DNA from: Puniceibacterium antarcticum | GTDB taxonomy: Bacteria > Pseudomonadota > Alphaproteobacteria > Rhodobacterales > Rhodobacteraceae | NCBI RefSeq assembly: GCF_002760615.1 | Contig: NZ_AWWI01000021.1 | Coordinates: forward strand, 62,001-126,000 | Direction: 5' to 3' | Length of the DNA: 64,000 nt | Shown here: positions 7,811-16,045 of the stretch, piece after piece | Layout: every line of letters begins with the position of its first letter | How positions within the stretch are numbered: position 1 is the first letter of the stretch | Translations under genes and position numbers: made by a program | The notes under the pieces: generated by a model | Told to the model about the DNA's origin: nothing | Database searches by the model: none | Seen by the model: the letters and a program-made list of their open reading frames with translations, nothing else

Positions 7811-8683
7811 ATGAATCCCGCCCCCTCGATCATCGCCTTCACAACCTTCTCGGGCCTCGGCTTCGGCCTCTTGTTCTGGCTCGGCATGGATCCGACACCG
7901 CCCCGGGGTTGGGTGGCTTTTGTGTTCTTTTTCATAGGGTTTGCACTGGCGCTTGGCGGGCTTGCCGCCTCGGCCCAACACCTTGGCCGCCCCGAACGCG
8001 CGCTCAAGGCCTTCTCGCAATGGCGCAGCAGCTGGCTCTCGCGTGAGGCGTGCTGTGCCGTCGCGGCCCTTGTCACAATGGGCCTCTACGCGGCAGGGCT
8101 CGTCTTTGCGGATGTCAAAATCCCGCCGCTGGGCTGGCTCGGCGCGGCACTCTCATTGGGCACCGTCTTCACCACCTCGATGATCTACACGCAGCTGAAA
8201 ACCGTCCCGCGCTGGCACAACCGTTTGACTCCTTTGCTGTTTCTCAGCCTGTCGCTTGCCGGCGGCGCGCTTCTCTCCGGGCGGGTGACCCTGTCTTTGG
8301 CGCTAATCCTGATTGTCGGCGCGCTGCAGGTCGTCTGGTGGCGGATCGGTGACAAGGCGCTGCAGGCCTCGGGCACAACCCTGGGTACCGCCACGGGGCT
8401 GGGGGATGGGGGCCGCGTGCGCGCGTTCGAGCCGCCGCACACCGGCACCAACTATCTGCTGCGTGAAATGGTCTATGTCGTCGCACGCCGCCATGCGCGC
8501 AAATTGCGGGGGATCGCGCTGATCCTGATGATGGTGCTGCCGATCCTGCTGCTGCTGGCCCCGTTTCACCACATCACGGCACTTCTCGCCCTGCTCAGCC
8601 ATGTCACGGGCGTGCTCACCGCCCGCTGGTTGTTCTTTGCCGAGGCAGAGCATGTGGTCGGCCTGTACTATGGAAAACGCTAG
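7811..8683 (+). CDS. soeC: Sulfite dehydrogenase membrane anchor SoeC (DmsC-like)
   Basis: A 290-residue integral membrane protein with about eight hydrophobic helices, of the DmsC family of quinone-interacting anchors. It includes the stretch LGRPERALKAFSQWRSSWLSREA, typical of DmsC-type subunits (the run is longer than quoted families show, so only the core LGRPERA is diagnostic). It anchors SoeAB to the inner membrane and hands electrons to quinone. It begins 1 bp after the soeB stop and closes the operon; a 10-bp perfect hairpin follows at 8689-8716. Confidence 0.88.
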   Translation: MNPAPSIIAFTTFSGLGFGLLFWLGMDPTPPRGWVAFVFFFIGFALALGGLAASAQHLGRPERALKAFSQWRSSWLSREACCAVAALVTMGLYAAGLVFADVKIPPLGWLGAALSLGTVFTTSMIYTQLKTVPRWHNRLTPLLFLSLSLAGGALLSGRVTLSLALILIVGALQVVWWRIGDKALQASGTTLGTATGLGDGGRVRAFEPPHTGTNYLLREMVYVVARRHARKLRGIALILMMVLPILLLLAPFHHITALLALLSHVTGVLTARWLFFAEAEHVVGLYYGKR

Positions 8684-8688
8684 GCCCA

Positions 8689-8716
8689 ACGCTGAAATCA
8701 ATCGTTATTTCAGCGT
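8689..8716. terminator. Hairpin between convergent soeC and the DUF1523 gene
   Basis: Arms ACGCTGAAAT and ATTTCAGCGT form a perfect 10-bp stem with an 8-nt loop. It sits between two converging stop codons, but neither side has a clear T-tract, so intrinsic termination is only probable. Confidence 0.5.
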
Positions 8717-8736
8717 CGGCCATGCACCGGTCAGGA

Positions 8737-9372
8737 TTAGCGACCATTCAGCCAGCGCCCGAACCGGCCGCGTTTCTCGGCAAGGGAATCGCCCGCAGCC
8801 TCCAGCCCTTCGCTCATATCCGCCAGCACAGGGTTGATGCGGTTGCGTTTGAACCGGCGCCAGCGTGACCAGATTGCCCAGAAGAACGCCGCCAGAAGCG
8901 TCAGGATGATGATGTTGACCCAGGGAATAATGGTGACGTCCGGTCCGTCCACGGCCCGGATCGCGATTGCATTCGGGTAGATCGAAAAGAACTCGTTGCG
9001 CCAGCCGTAATGGGTCAGCATGGCCCATTGCGGATCTGCGGCGGTCGAACGCAGATCAGACGCCTCGGCCTGCAGGTTTGCGGTGTCGAATTTGAAATAG
9101 GGTGGCCAGCCCCAGCCGGTATCCTCGTTGCGGTAGACCATCACGTCATCCCCGGCGCGCCGAGTCTGGATAAAGAACACATCGCGGCTGCCCATCGTCA
9201 CATCAGTGCCCGCATCCGCCTGCGCCCAGAACCAGCTGTTTGCACCGGGGTCGACACGCTTTCCATAGGTGTCGGAGACGCGCACAATGTCATGCTGCGG
9301 CAGCGTGTAATGCAGAACAGACCCCACAAAGCCCCAGAACAGCAGGATAAAGACCCATTTGACGTAGACCAT
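8737..9372 (-). CDS. DUF1523 family membrane protein
   Basis: A 211-residue protein matching the DUF1523 family, whose function is unknown. It has an N-terminal transmembrane helix (about residues 4-22, VKWVFILLFWGFVGSVLHY), a periplasmic-looking domain rich in aromatic residues, a second helix (about 152-170, IIPWVNIIILTLLAAFFWAIW) and a basic cytoplasmic tail. The same-strand membrane gene at 9385-9648 lies 12 bp upstream, so they are probably cotranscribed. No catalytic motif is apparent. Confidence 0.8.
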   Translation of the reverse strand: MVYVKWVFILLFWGFVGSVLHYTLPQHDIVRVSDTYGKRVDPGANSWFWAQADAGTDVTMGSRDVFFIQTRRAGDDVMVYRNEDTGWGWPPYFKFDTANLQAEASDLRSTAADPQWAMLTHYGWRNEFFSIYPNAIAIRAVDGPDVTIIPWVNIIILTLLAAFFWAIWSRWRRFKRNRINPVLADMSEGLEAAGDSLAEKRGRFGRWLNGR

Positions 9373-9384
9373 TGCGGTCTCCTC

Positions 9385-9648
9385 TCAGTAGAAATTGACG
9401 AGGTAGATGATCATCCCCATCAGTAAGATTGGCACCACATAGACCCCCAGGATCAGCTTGCGCCGCAGCGATCCGTCATATTCCTCCAGCCCCTGCTGAA
9501 CAAAGACATCTCTGTCGCCGCTGCCAACCGCATCCCATTCCGCCATCAGCTTGCCGCGTCTGACAGAGCGGGAATAAAGCGACAGGGCGATATAGACCAG
9601 CGTGAGCACACCAAAACCGCCGATCAGCAGTTCCAGAAAGGCGATCAT
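9385..9648 (-). CDS. Small membrane protein of unknown function
   Basis: An 87-residue protein with a hydrophobic helix at each end (about residues 4-24 and 64-85) and a charged middle containing GSGDRDVFVQQGLEEYDGS. It is 12 bp upstream of the DUF1523 gene on the same strand, which suggests one operon. I do not recognise a named domain. Coding is supported by its codon use, the helix-loop-helix layout and the close spacing. Confidence 0.7.
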   Translation of the reverse strand: MIAFLELLIGGFGVLTLVYIALSLYSRSVRRGKLMAEWDAVGSGDRDVFVQQGLEEYDGSLRRKLILGVYVVPILLMGMIIYLVNFY

Positions 9649-9877
9649 CTGCTGGTCTCCTTCACATGGCCCGGAACGGCGCAGCGTGCGCTCGGTTCAT
9701 CTCTCTGACAGTCGGCTCACAGTATCCCTTGTGATGTGAGTTTCACGCAGGGCCTGTGCGACCGCCTCTGTCGGATCATACGGGATGTGGGAGGTGAAAT
9801 GTTGATTTACATCTCAGTCAGGCCGAAAAACCGCTGCCGCCACGGTGAACCCTCTGATCGGCAGATCACCGCCGCGC
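9649..9877. other. Intergenic region upstream of the DUF1523 operon
   Basis: This 229-bp gap contains the promoter side of the leftward small membrane gene and the 3' side of ohrR. An imperfect inverted repeat near 9791-9816 (GAGGTGAAAT ... ATTTACATCTC) could be an operator or a hairpin. I see no gene in it. Confidence 0.35.
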
Positions 9878-10321
9878 TCAGTCGGGTTTCAGTGCGCCGC
9901 GTAGTTTGCGCAGCTGCAGTTGCAGCGCCAGCAGCTCTGCCATGCTCAGCCCCGTCGCCGCAGCGGCGCAGCCGGGCACATGGGCGGCCTGCGCCTCTTG
10001 CGCGCGCCCGGCCTCGGTCAGGTCCACCGAAACCCGGCGTTCATCCGCGCCATCGCGGCGGCGTTGCACCAGCCCCATGCCCTCAAGCCGCTTCAGCATC
10101 GGCGTCAGCGTGTTTGAATCCAGCCCCAGCCGCCGCCCGATTTCCCCGACGCTCAGTGGTGCCGCCGCCCAAAGGGTCAGCATCGCCAGATATTGCGGAT
10201 AGGTCAGACCCAGCGGCGCAAGCAAGGGCTTGTAGATCCGTCCGAACGCATGGTTCGCGGCATATAGGTCATAGCACAGCATGTGCTCCAGACCGGTGGG
10301 GGACTGATCAGCTTTGTTCAT
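9878..10321 (-). CDS. ohrR: OhrR, MarR-family organic-peroxide sensor repressor
   Basis: A 147-residue MarR-family winged-helix protein. The redox-sensing cysteine is in MLCYDLYAA (Cys16), the position conserved in OhrR, and a second cysteine (Cys118) makes a two-Cys OhrR likely, in which peroxide oxidation forms a disulfide and releases DNA. The helix-turn-helix is in SVGEIGRRLGLDSNTLTPML and the wing in RRRDGADERRVSVDLTEAG. It is divergent from ohr across a 110-bp gap with three operator-like repeats, the classic ohrR-ohr arrangement. Confidence 0.95.
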   Translation of the reverse strand: MNKADQSPTGLEHMLCYDLYAANHAFGRIYKPLLAPLGLTYPQYLAMLTLWAAAPLSVGEIGRRLGLDSNTLTPMLKRLEGMGLVQRRRDGADERRVSVDLTEAGRAQEAQAAHVPGCAAAATGLSMAELLALQLQLRKLRGALKPD

Positions 10322-10333
10322 TCGGTGAAATTA

Positions 10334-10418
10334 TATCGTGCGCGATTTAATCGCAAGCCTTGACGTGATCATATGAGCGCTATAAGTATCGCACACGATT
10401 TAAACGTACACGATACAA
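10334..10418. promoter_or_regulatory. OhrR operator region, three direct repeats, with ohr promoter
   Basis: Three related copies lie between the divergent genes: TATCGTGCGCGATTTAA at 10334-10350, TATCGCACACGATTTAA at 10387-10403, and AACGTACACGATACAA just after it to 10418. Copies one and two match at 14 of 17 positions. TTGACG at 10360-10365 and a -10-like TAAGTA near 10383 suggest the ohr promoter, with the -10 touching the second copy, so bound OhrR would block polymerase. Assignment as operator is inference from position and repetition. Confidence 0.7.
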
Positions 10419-10431
10419 AAGGTGGAACCCC

Positions 10432-10860
10432 ATGCCGACCAAGATCCTGTATTCGACCAGCGCAACCTCAAGCGGCGGTGGCCGCAACGGCCACACCCAG
10501 ACCGACGATGGCACGCTGTCGTTTGACCTGACGGTGCCCAAGGAAATGGGCGGCGCCGATGGCACGGGCGCCAACCCGGAAAAGCTGTTCGCGGCGGGTT
10601 ATGCGGCCTGTTTCATGGGGGCGATGCGCTTTTATGCGGGCCAGAAAAAGGTGACCGTGCCCGATGACGCCAAGGTGCATGTCACCGTCGGCATCGGCCC
10701 GCGCGACGATTCCGGCTTTGGCCTCGACATCCAGATCAAGGTTGATCTGCCCGGCCTCGACCCCGAGGTGGCACAGGATCTGATCGACGGCGGCCACCAC
10801 GTCTGCCCCTATTCCAACGCGATCACCAAGGGTCTGACCATCACGCCCGAACTGGCCTGA
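10432..10860 (+). CDS. ohr: Organic hydroperoxide reductase Ohr
   Basis: A 142-residue OsmC/Ohr-family thiol peroxidase that reduces organic hydroperoxides in the cytoplasm. Both catalytic cysteines are present: Cys60 in GYAACFMGAM and Cys125 in HHVCPYSNA. The N-terminal segment GGRNGHTQTDDGTLSFDL and length match Ohr and not OsmC. It has a strong ribosome site (AAGGTGG) and is divergent from ohrR, which is expected to repress it. A GC-rich hairpin with a T-rich tail follows. Confidence 0.97.
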   Translation: MPTKILYSTSATSSGGGRNGHTQTDDGTLSFDLTVPKEMGGADGTGANPEKLFAAGYAACFMGAMRFYAGQKKVTVPDDAKVHVTVGIGPRDDSGFGLDIQIKVDLPGLDPEVAQDLIDGGHHVCPYSNAITKGLTITPELA

Positions 10861-10884
10861 TCCTGTCTTCTTGTAACCAGTGCC

Positions 10885-10920
10885 ACCCCGCCAGCCTCAG
10901 CGCTGTGCGGGGTTTCTTTT
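10885..10920 (+). terminator. Terminator after ohr
   Basis: ACCCCGC at 10885-10891 pairs with GCGGGGT at 10907-10913 and is followed by TTTCTTTT. It lies between ohr and the converging sitD stop. Confidence 0.75.
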
Positions 10921-10957
10921 GTCCGTCGGCGCGCCCGTTTCACAAGGAAATTTGGCC

Positions 10958-11863
10958 TCAGCCCTTTCGATGCGGCCCGATCAGTGCGGCCGCGGAAAGC
11001 ATCAGGCCTGACACGGTGGCGATCATTCCGGCGGCAGACACCGCATTGCTGCCGCCAAACCAAAGCGGCCCATAGCCAGCCAGCACATAGCCCAGGATCG
11101 CCGACAGCACGGCAAACGCCACGCTCCACCAGATCTGCGCAGCCAGTCGGTTGGTCATCATCCGCGCCGTGGCGGGCGGGCAGATGAACATCGCGATCAC
11201 GATGATCGACCCCACCGCATCAAAGGCGGCGACAGCGGCAATGGCGGCGGTGATGACAAGACCAAGGCTGAGCAGTTGTACCGGAATCCCCATTGTCCGC
11301 GCAAACCCTTCGTCAAAGGTGGCCATCTTCAGCGGCCGCCAGAAGATCCAGGTGCACAGCGCCACCACTCCCAGCGTCAGCGCCATGCGCGGCAGTTCGG
11401 GCGGCAGACCCCGCAGCGCAACCGGATCCAGCAGCGACGCCCAGCCCATGCCGTCCAGCCAGATCAGGCTTTCCAGATTGCCGTACAGCGCATGTTCGAC
11501 ATCCAGATGGACCGACGCCGTGTCGGATTGTTCCAGCAGCAGCACCCCTGCGGCGAACATCGCCGTAAAGATCACCCCCATCGCGGCGCCACTGTCGACC
11601 CGGCCCAGACGTCGGATCGTCTCGATCAGCACGACGGCGACCAGCGCCGCCCCGGCAGCCCCCAGCATCATCGGCCAGGCCGCAATGCGCCCGGTCAGCA
11701 GAAAGGCGACGATGATCCCCGGCAGCACCACATGGCTGATCGCATCCCCGATCAGCGACTGACGACGCAGCAGCAGGAAATTGCCGGGCAGGGCGCAGGC
11801 CACGGCGGCAAAGATGCCGATCAGCAGCGGCGCGAGCGACAGCATGACAAATTCAGCCCCCAT
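10958..11863 (-). CDS. sitD: Manganese/metal ABC transporter permease SitD
   Basis: A 301-residue ABC-3 family (metal) permease with about eight transmembrane helices. The start is the ATG at 11863, overlapping the sitC stop by 4 bp; the frame is open further upstream but that part lies over sitC and is not homologous. The family motifs LIGDAISHVVLPG and STIVIAMFICPPATARM-like region (GSIIVIAMFICPPATAR) are visible. It forms the membrane channel with SitC, importing Mn2+ (or Fe2+/Zn2+) delivered by SitA. It is the last gene of the operon. Confidence 0.93.
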   Translation of the reverse strand: MGAEFVMLSLAPLLIGIFAAVACALPGNFLLLRRQSLIGDAISHVVLPGIIVAFLLTGRIAAWPMMLGAAGAALVAVVLIETIRRLGRVDSGAAMGVIFTAMFAAGVLLLEQSDTASVHLDVEHALYGNLESLIWLDGMGWASLLDPVALRGLPPELPRMALTLGVVALCTWIFWRPLKMATFDEGFARTMGIPVQLLSLGLVITAAIAAVAAFDAVGSIIVIAMFICPPATARMMTNRLAAQIWWSVAFAVLSAILGYVLAGYGPLWFGGSNAVSAAGMIATVSGLMLSAAALIGPHRKG

Positions 11864-13065
11864 CAGACCACCCTCGGGCTTGCGTTGATGCGCCGGTCCA
11901 GTTCCGCGATCTGGTCCTGGGTCAGCACATCCAGGATCAGGGTCAGCCCGTCGTCGCGGGTCGAAAGCTCGGACAGATGCATGCTCGACCGCAGCGCCTG
12001 CCAGCGGGTCTCGTCCCGCAGGGCAGCTGCGGCACGGCTGTGCCCCTCGGGTGTGGGCACACCATCGGCACGGACCAGCCCGGCGCGGCGCAGCAGGCGC
12101 CGGGTCATCGCCTCGTACACTGGCTGTTGCCGGGCAAGGGCCAGCAGACCCTGCCGCAGATGCACCTGCCGCTGATAGGCGCGGTGACGCAGGGCAGACG
12201 ACAGAACACCACGCCCCGGCGACAGCAGCAGTGAGCCCACGAAAAATCCAAAGCCCACCAGCACGATGATCGGCCCCGTCGGAAGCCCCGGCGCCGTGGC
12301 CGACACCGCCGCGCCGATATAGCCCGACAGCCCCCCGAACAGCCCGGCCAGCAACACCACGCGATCCGCCCGGTTGGACCAAAATCGCGCGGTGGCAGCG
12401 GGTATGATCAGCAGGGCTACGATCAGGATCAGCCCGACGACCTTCAGCCCCACTACCGTGATCGCCATGACCAGTGTCATGATGGCAAGGTCCATGCGCT
12501 GCACGTTTATTCCCTGCGTTTGCGCATATCCAGGATCAAACGCCACCAGCAGCAGCGGGCGGCGCAGGGCAAGCGCACAGGCCAGCACGCATAGCCCCCC
12601 GGCGGCAATCAGCAGCGCGTCGCTGAACAGCATTCCGGCGGTGGACCCCAGCAGAAAGCTCTCCAGCCCCGCCTGACGCCCGGCGGACAGGGTCTGCACC
12701 ACCGTCAGCAGCACGATGCCAAAGCCAAAGAACACCGACAGCACCGCCCCGATGGCCGCATCCTCGGCCAGCCGCGTGTGCCGTGTCAGCCAGGACAGGC
12801 ACAAAAGTCCGGCCCAGGCCGACAGCGCCGAACCAGCCATGAGCCCGGCAAGGTTGCGCCCATCCCCTCCCATGGCCACCATCAGCATAAAGGCCAGCGC
12901 GAGCCCGGGCAGGGTGGCATGACTGACCGCATCGGCCACAAGCGCGCGTTTGCGCAGGAAAAGAAACGTGCCCGTCGCCCCGGCGGCAAGGCCAAGTGTG
13001 GCTGATCCCAGCGTGACCAGCGTGGCATTATAGCCGATCTGCAGGAACAGCGCGTCAATCAGCAT
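11863..13065 (-). CDS. sitC: Metal ABC transporter permease SitC with C-terminal winged-helix-like extension
   Basis: A 400-residue protein. Residues 1-285 are an ABC-3 metal permease (LVADAVSHATLPGLALAF, LLIIPAATARFW). Residues about 300-400 are an extra soluble domain not found in the usual ~285-residue SitC. It reads like a DtxR/MntR-type winged helix (YEAMTRRLLRRAGLV ... TPEGHSRAAAALRDETR) followed by a helical segment containing HLSELSTRDDGL. The extension may sense metal or regulate transport, but that is inference. It overlaps sitD by 4 bp, and its ATG abuts the sitB stop at 13065 (1-bp overlap). Confidence 0.9.
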   Translation of the reverse strand: MLIDALFLQIGYNATLVTLGSATLGLAAGATGTFLFLRKRALVADAVSHATLPGLALAFMLMVAMGGDGRNLAGLMAGSALSAWAGLLCLSWLTRHTRLAEDAAIGAVLSVFFGFGIVLLTVVQTLSAGRQAGLESFLLGSTAGMLFSDALLIAAGGLCVLACALALRRPLLLVAFDPGYAQTQGINVQRMDLAIMTLVMAITVVGLKVVGLILIVALLIIPAATARFWSNRADRVVLLAGLFGGLSGYIGAAVSATAPGLPTGPIIVLVGFGFFVGSLLLSPGRGVLSSALRHRAYQRQVHLRQGLLALARQQPVYEAMTRRLLRRAGLVRADGVPTPEGHSRAAAALRDETRWQALRSSMHLSELSTRDDGLTLILDVLTQDQIAELDRRINASPRVV

Positions 13066-13844
13066 CAGGCGTCCTGCGTCAGTTGCGTGATCTGCCCGTC
13101 GGCAAGGCGCCCGCCATAGGTTGCCTGCACGGTTTCGGGGGTAAAGGCTGTGCTGATGGGCCCCTCGCCCATCTTGCGGCGGTTGATCAGGAAAACATTG
13201 TCGAAATAGGCGCGCACTGTGGACAGGTCGTGGTGCACGGCAACCACAGTCTTGCCCTCGGCCCGCAGGCTTTTCAGCACATCAATGATGGCGCGTTCCG
13301 TCGCGGCATCGACCCCGGCAAAGGGTTCGTCCAGCAAATAAAGGTCTGCGCGCTGGGCCAGAGCACGGGCCAGAAAGACGCGTTGCTGCTGCCCGCCGGA
13401 CAGCTGGCCGATCTGCCGCGCGGCAAAATCCTCCATCCCCACGCGGTCCAGACAGTCCTTGGCATGCCGGATATGGTGCCCTCGGACACGGCCCAGCAGG
13501 CCAAGGTCGCGGTAAAGCCCCATCAGGACAACATCCAGAACCTCGGTCGGGAAATCCCAGTCGACACTGGCGCGCTGGGGCACATAGGCGATGCGCTGGG
13601 CCTGTTCTGCAAGCGGCTGACCATAGACGGTGATCCGGCCTGACAGCGGTCGCACGATGTTCAGCGCGGCCTTCAGCAGGGTGGATTTGCCCGCTCCATT
13701 GGGGCCGATGATCGCGGTCATCGCGCCGTCCTGCACGGTCATATCCACAGAAAACACCACCGGCTGTTCACCATAGGACACGGTGAGGCCGCGAATGCAC
13801 AGAGGGCTTTGATCCGGATCGCTCCGGGGCAGGGCAAGGGTCAT
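13065..13844 (-). CDS. sitB: Metal ABC transporter ATPase SitB
   Basis: A 259-residue ABC ATPase. Walker A is GPNGAGKST (residues 47-55), the signature is LSGGQ (148-152), Walker B is LYLLDEP (168-174), and the switch histidine is in AVHHDLS. It energises uptake through SitC and SitD on the cytoplasmic face. The start at 13844 overlaps the sitA stop (13841) by 4 bp. Family and operon context make a Mn/Fe/Zn importer certain; the exact metal is inferred from the operator. Confidence 0.95.
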   Translation of the reverse strand: MTLALPRSDPDQSPLCIRGLTVSYGEQPVVFSVDMTVQDGAMTAIIGPNGAGKSTLLKAALNIVRPLSGRITVYGQPLAEQAQRIAYVPQRASVDWDFPTEVLDVVLMGLYRDLGLLGRVRGHHIRHAKDCLDRVGMEDFAARQIGQLSGGQQQRVFLARALAQRADLYLLDEPFAGVDAATERAIIDVLKSLRAEGKTVVAVHHDLSTVRAYFDNVFLINRRKMGEGPISTAFTPETVQATYGGRLADGQITQLTQDA

Positions 13845-14806
13845 GTTGCACCCCGCAGTTGGCCGGCCATGCCCGTTGCGGGGATCTCGGCGCCCAGGGC
13901 GCGGGCGATCACGGTCACGTTGTGGTCGATCATGCCAAGATATGTGCCCTCATAGGTGCCCGGCTCGCCCATGGCGTCGGAATACAGCTCTCCGCCGATC
14001 TGAACGGTGTGCCCCTGTGCGGCGGCACCCTCGATCAGGGCGCGGATGTTGCGGTCCGAAACAGAGGTTTCGACAAAGACCGACCCGATCCGGCGGCGCA
14101 CCAGTGTATCCACCAACGTGCCGATGCGCTGCAATCCGGCCTCGGAGTCGGTCGAGATTCCCTGGATGCCAAGAACCTCGAACCCGTACTGTCGTCCGAA
14201 ATAGCTGAACGCATCATGGGCCGTGACAAGCACACGCTTGCCCTCGGGCACCTTGGACAGGGCTTCGGTGGCATAGGTGGACAGGGCGTCGATTTCGCTG
14301 ACATGGGCCGTGGCATTTGCCTCGAACGTCGCGGAAAGGTCGGGGCGCGCTGCGATCATCGCGTCCCGCGCGGCCAGCACGGCGGCGCGCCAGATATCGG
14401 GAACCATCCAGATATGCGGGTCCGGGCGGCCTTCGTACTCCGCGTGGTGAAGCAGCTGGTCCTTTCCAACCGCCTCGCCGATGGCGACGACCTGAGTGCG
14501 GTCGCCAAGGCGCAGCAGAAACTCCTGCATCTGCGCCTCAAGATACAGGCCATTCCACAACACCAGATCAGCGCGCGTTAGGGCAACAATATCTGTACGG
14601 GTTTGCCGGTAACTGTGTGGGTCAACGCCGGCCCCCATCAGTGCGCTCACTTCTACCGCGTCCCCCCCGATTCGGCGCGCGGCATCGGCGATCATGCCGG
14701 TTGTGGCGGTGATGGACAGCTTGCCTTGGGCAAGCCCCATTGCGGGCATCAGGGCCGTTCCGGCAATGCCAAGAAGAAGAGAGCGGCGATCAAGGGGCAT
14801 GGTCAA
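13841..14806 (-). CDS. sitA: Periplasmic metal-binding protein SitA
   Basis: A 321-residue cluster A-I solute-binding protein with an N-terminal signal (RRSLLLGIAGTALMPAMGLAQG; the twin arginine suggests Tat is possible). Metal ligands fit H64 (DPHSY), H131 (DPHIW), H197 (TAHDAF) and D277 (YSDAMG). It lacks the His-rich loop typical of zinc-specific ZnuA, which favours Mn2+ or Fe2+. It is the first gene of sitABCD and sits behind a paired Fur/Mur-like operator at 14833-14875. Confidence 0.93.
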   Translation of the reverse strand: MTMPLDRRSLLLGIAGTALMPAMGLAQGKLSITATTGMIADAARRIGGDAVEVSALMGAGVDPHSYRQTRTDIVALTRADLVLWNGLYLEAQMQEFLLRLGDRTQVVAIGEAVGKDQLLHHAEYEGRPDPHIWMVPDIWRAAVLAARDAMIAARPDLSATFEANATAHVSEIDALSTYATEALSKVPEGKRVLVTAHDAFSYFGRQYGFEVLGIQGISTDSEAGLQRIGTLVDTLVRRRIGSVFVETSVSDRNIRALIEGAAAQGHTVQIGGELYSDAMGEPGTYEGTYLGMIDHNVTVIARALGAEIPATGMAGQLRGAT

Positions 14807-14832
14807 ATCATCCTGTTGCTTGGCTTGAATAT

Positions 14833-14875
14833 GAGAGTCATTCGCAAATAGTCAACATTTTTGCGAATGATTCTC
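14833..14875. promoter_or_regulatory. Paired inverted Mur/Fur-type operator upstream of sitA
   Basis: Two 16-bp copies face each other: GAGAGTCATTCGCAAA at 14833-14848 and TTTGCGAATGATTCTC at 14860-14875, identical at 15 of 16 positions after reverse complement. The core resembles Fur-family boxes. In Rhodobacteraceae sit genes are predicted Mur targets, so manganese-dependent repression is the likely role. deoC lies on the other side, so an effect on it is possible but less likely. Confidence 0.75.
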
Positions 14876-14998
14876 AATAAACCAGGGATGAGTCACAGCC
14901 GTGCCGCTAAAATGCGCATGGGATGGCGTTGCGTTGCGCTTGAAGTCGGGCGAAACCGCCGCCACAATTGTGTAAACGGCGCGACGACGGAGGAAACC

Positions 14999-16021
14999 AT
15001 GCCGGAACACGGGCCGCAACACAGGCAAACCGGGCAGGGCGAAGCTCAGCCTGATGCCAAAAACCTGCCGCAGACGGTCGAACAGCGCAATCCCGGGATC
15101 CCGCTGGATCTGGATTGGGTGATGCGGGCAACGGCGAACCGATCCGCAATCGAACGGCGTGCGGCCTCTTTGCCCGGGCGTCGATCGCTCAAGAAGGATC
15201 ATCAGGCGGCCTGGCTTGCGCGAGCGATCTCCTGCATCGACCTCACCACGCTGGCCGGGGATGACACGCCGGGCCGGGTACAGCGCCTCTGCGCCAAAGC
15301 ACGTCAGCCGGTGCGGGCGGATCTGCTCAAAACGCTGGGCCTGCCGGGGCTGACCGTCGGCGCGGTTTGTGTCTATCACGACATGATTGCCCCTGCGGTG
15401 ACGGCGCTGGCGGGGTCGGGGATTCCGGTGGCTGCGGTGTCTACGGGGTTTCCTGCCGGTCTGTCACCCTTCCATCTACGCCTCGCAGAAATTGGCGAGA
15501 GTGTCGCAGCGGGCGCAGCCGAGATCGACATCGTGATCTCACGCCGCCATGTTCTGACCGGGAACTGGCAGGCTTTGTATGAGGAAATGCAGGCCTTTAG
15601 GGCGGCCTGTGGCAACGCGCATGTGAAGGCGATCCTGGCAACGGGCGAGCTTGGGACCCTGCAGAATGTGGCCCGGGCCTCGCTGATCTGCATGATGGCG
15701 GGGGCGGATTTCATCAAGACCTCGACCGGCAAGGAACCGGTTAACGCCACCCTGCCAGTGACGCTGGTGATGCTGCGGGCGATCCGGGATTATCACGACG
15801 CAACGGGCGTCCGGGTCGGCTACAAACCCGCCGGCGGGATTTCCAAGGCAAAGGATGCGGTGACTTACCTCGCGTTGATCAAGGACGAGTTGGGGGGGCG
15901 CTGGCTGCGCCCCGATCTGTTCCGCTTTGGCGCATCATCCCTGCTGGGTGATATCGAACGACAGCTCGAACACCATGTGAGCGGCGCCTATTCGGCGGGC
16001 TGGCGGCATGCGATAAGCTGA
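14999..16021 (+). CDS. deoC: Deoxyribose-phosphate aldolase DeoC
   Basis: A 340-residue DeoC-family aldolase that cleaves 2-deoxyribose-5-phosphate to glyceraldehyde-3-phosphate and acetaldehyde. The Schiff-base lysine is in DFIKTSTGK, and the catalytic-site GVRVGYKPAGGI segment is present. The start is the ATG at 14999 with GGAGG 7 nt upstream; an upstream ATG adds 46 residues of low quality. An N-terminal extension of about 75 residues before the barrel is usual for longer DeoC proteins. An ALDH16-type dehydrogenase follows after 49 bp and could oxidise the acetaldehyde. Confidence 0.93.
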   Translation: MPEHGPQHRQTGQGEAQPDAKNLPQTVEQRNPGIPLDLDWVMRATANRSAIERRAASLPGRRSLKKDHQAAWLARAISCIDLTTLAGDDTPGRVQRLCAKARQPVRADLLKTLGLPGLTVGAVCVYHDMIAPAVTALAGSGIPVAAVSTGFPAGLSPFHLRLAEIGESVAAGAAEIDIVISRRHVLTGNWQALYEEMQAFRAACGNAHVKAILATGELGTLQNVARASLICMMAGADFIKTSTGKEPVNATLPVTLVMLRAIRDYHDATGVRVGYKPAGGISKAKDAVTYLALIKDELGGRWLRPDLFRFGASSLLGDIERQLEHHVSGAYSAGWRHAIS

Positions 16022-16045
16022 AGCACCCGTTGCAGCGTCGCAATG

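Noticed and set aside
4107-8683. Annotation of the soe genes as DMSO, polysulfide or formate enzymes
   Set aside because: No Tat signal on the large subunit and a four-cluster FeS subunit with a DmsC-type anchor fit cytoplasmic-facing SoeABC better; the alternative is not excluded.
9736-10350. Rightward frame over ohrR
   Set aside because: Antisense shadow of ohrR rich in Arg, Pro and Ala with no homology.
14852-15379. Leftward frame over the deoC start
   Set aside because: Opposite to clear deoC coding sequence, no motif, and it would run into the sitA operator.
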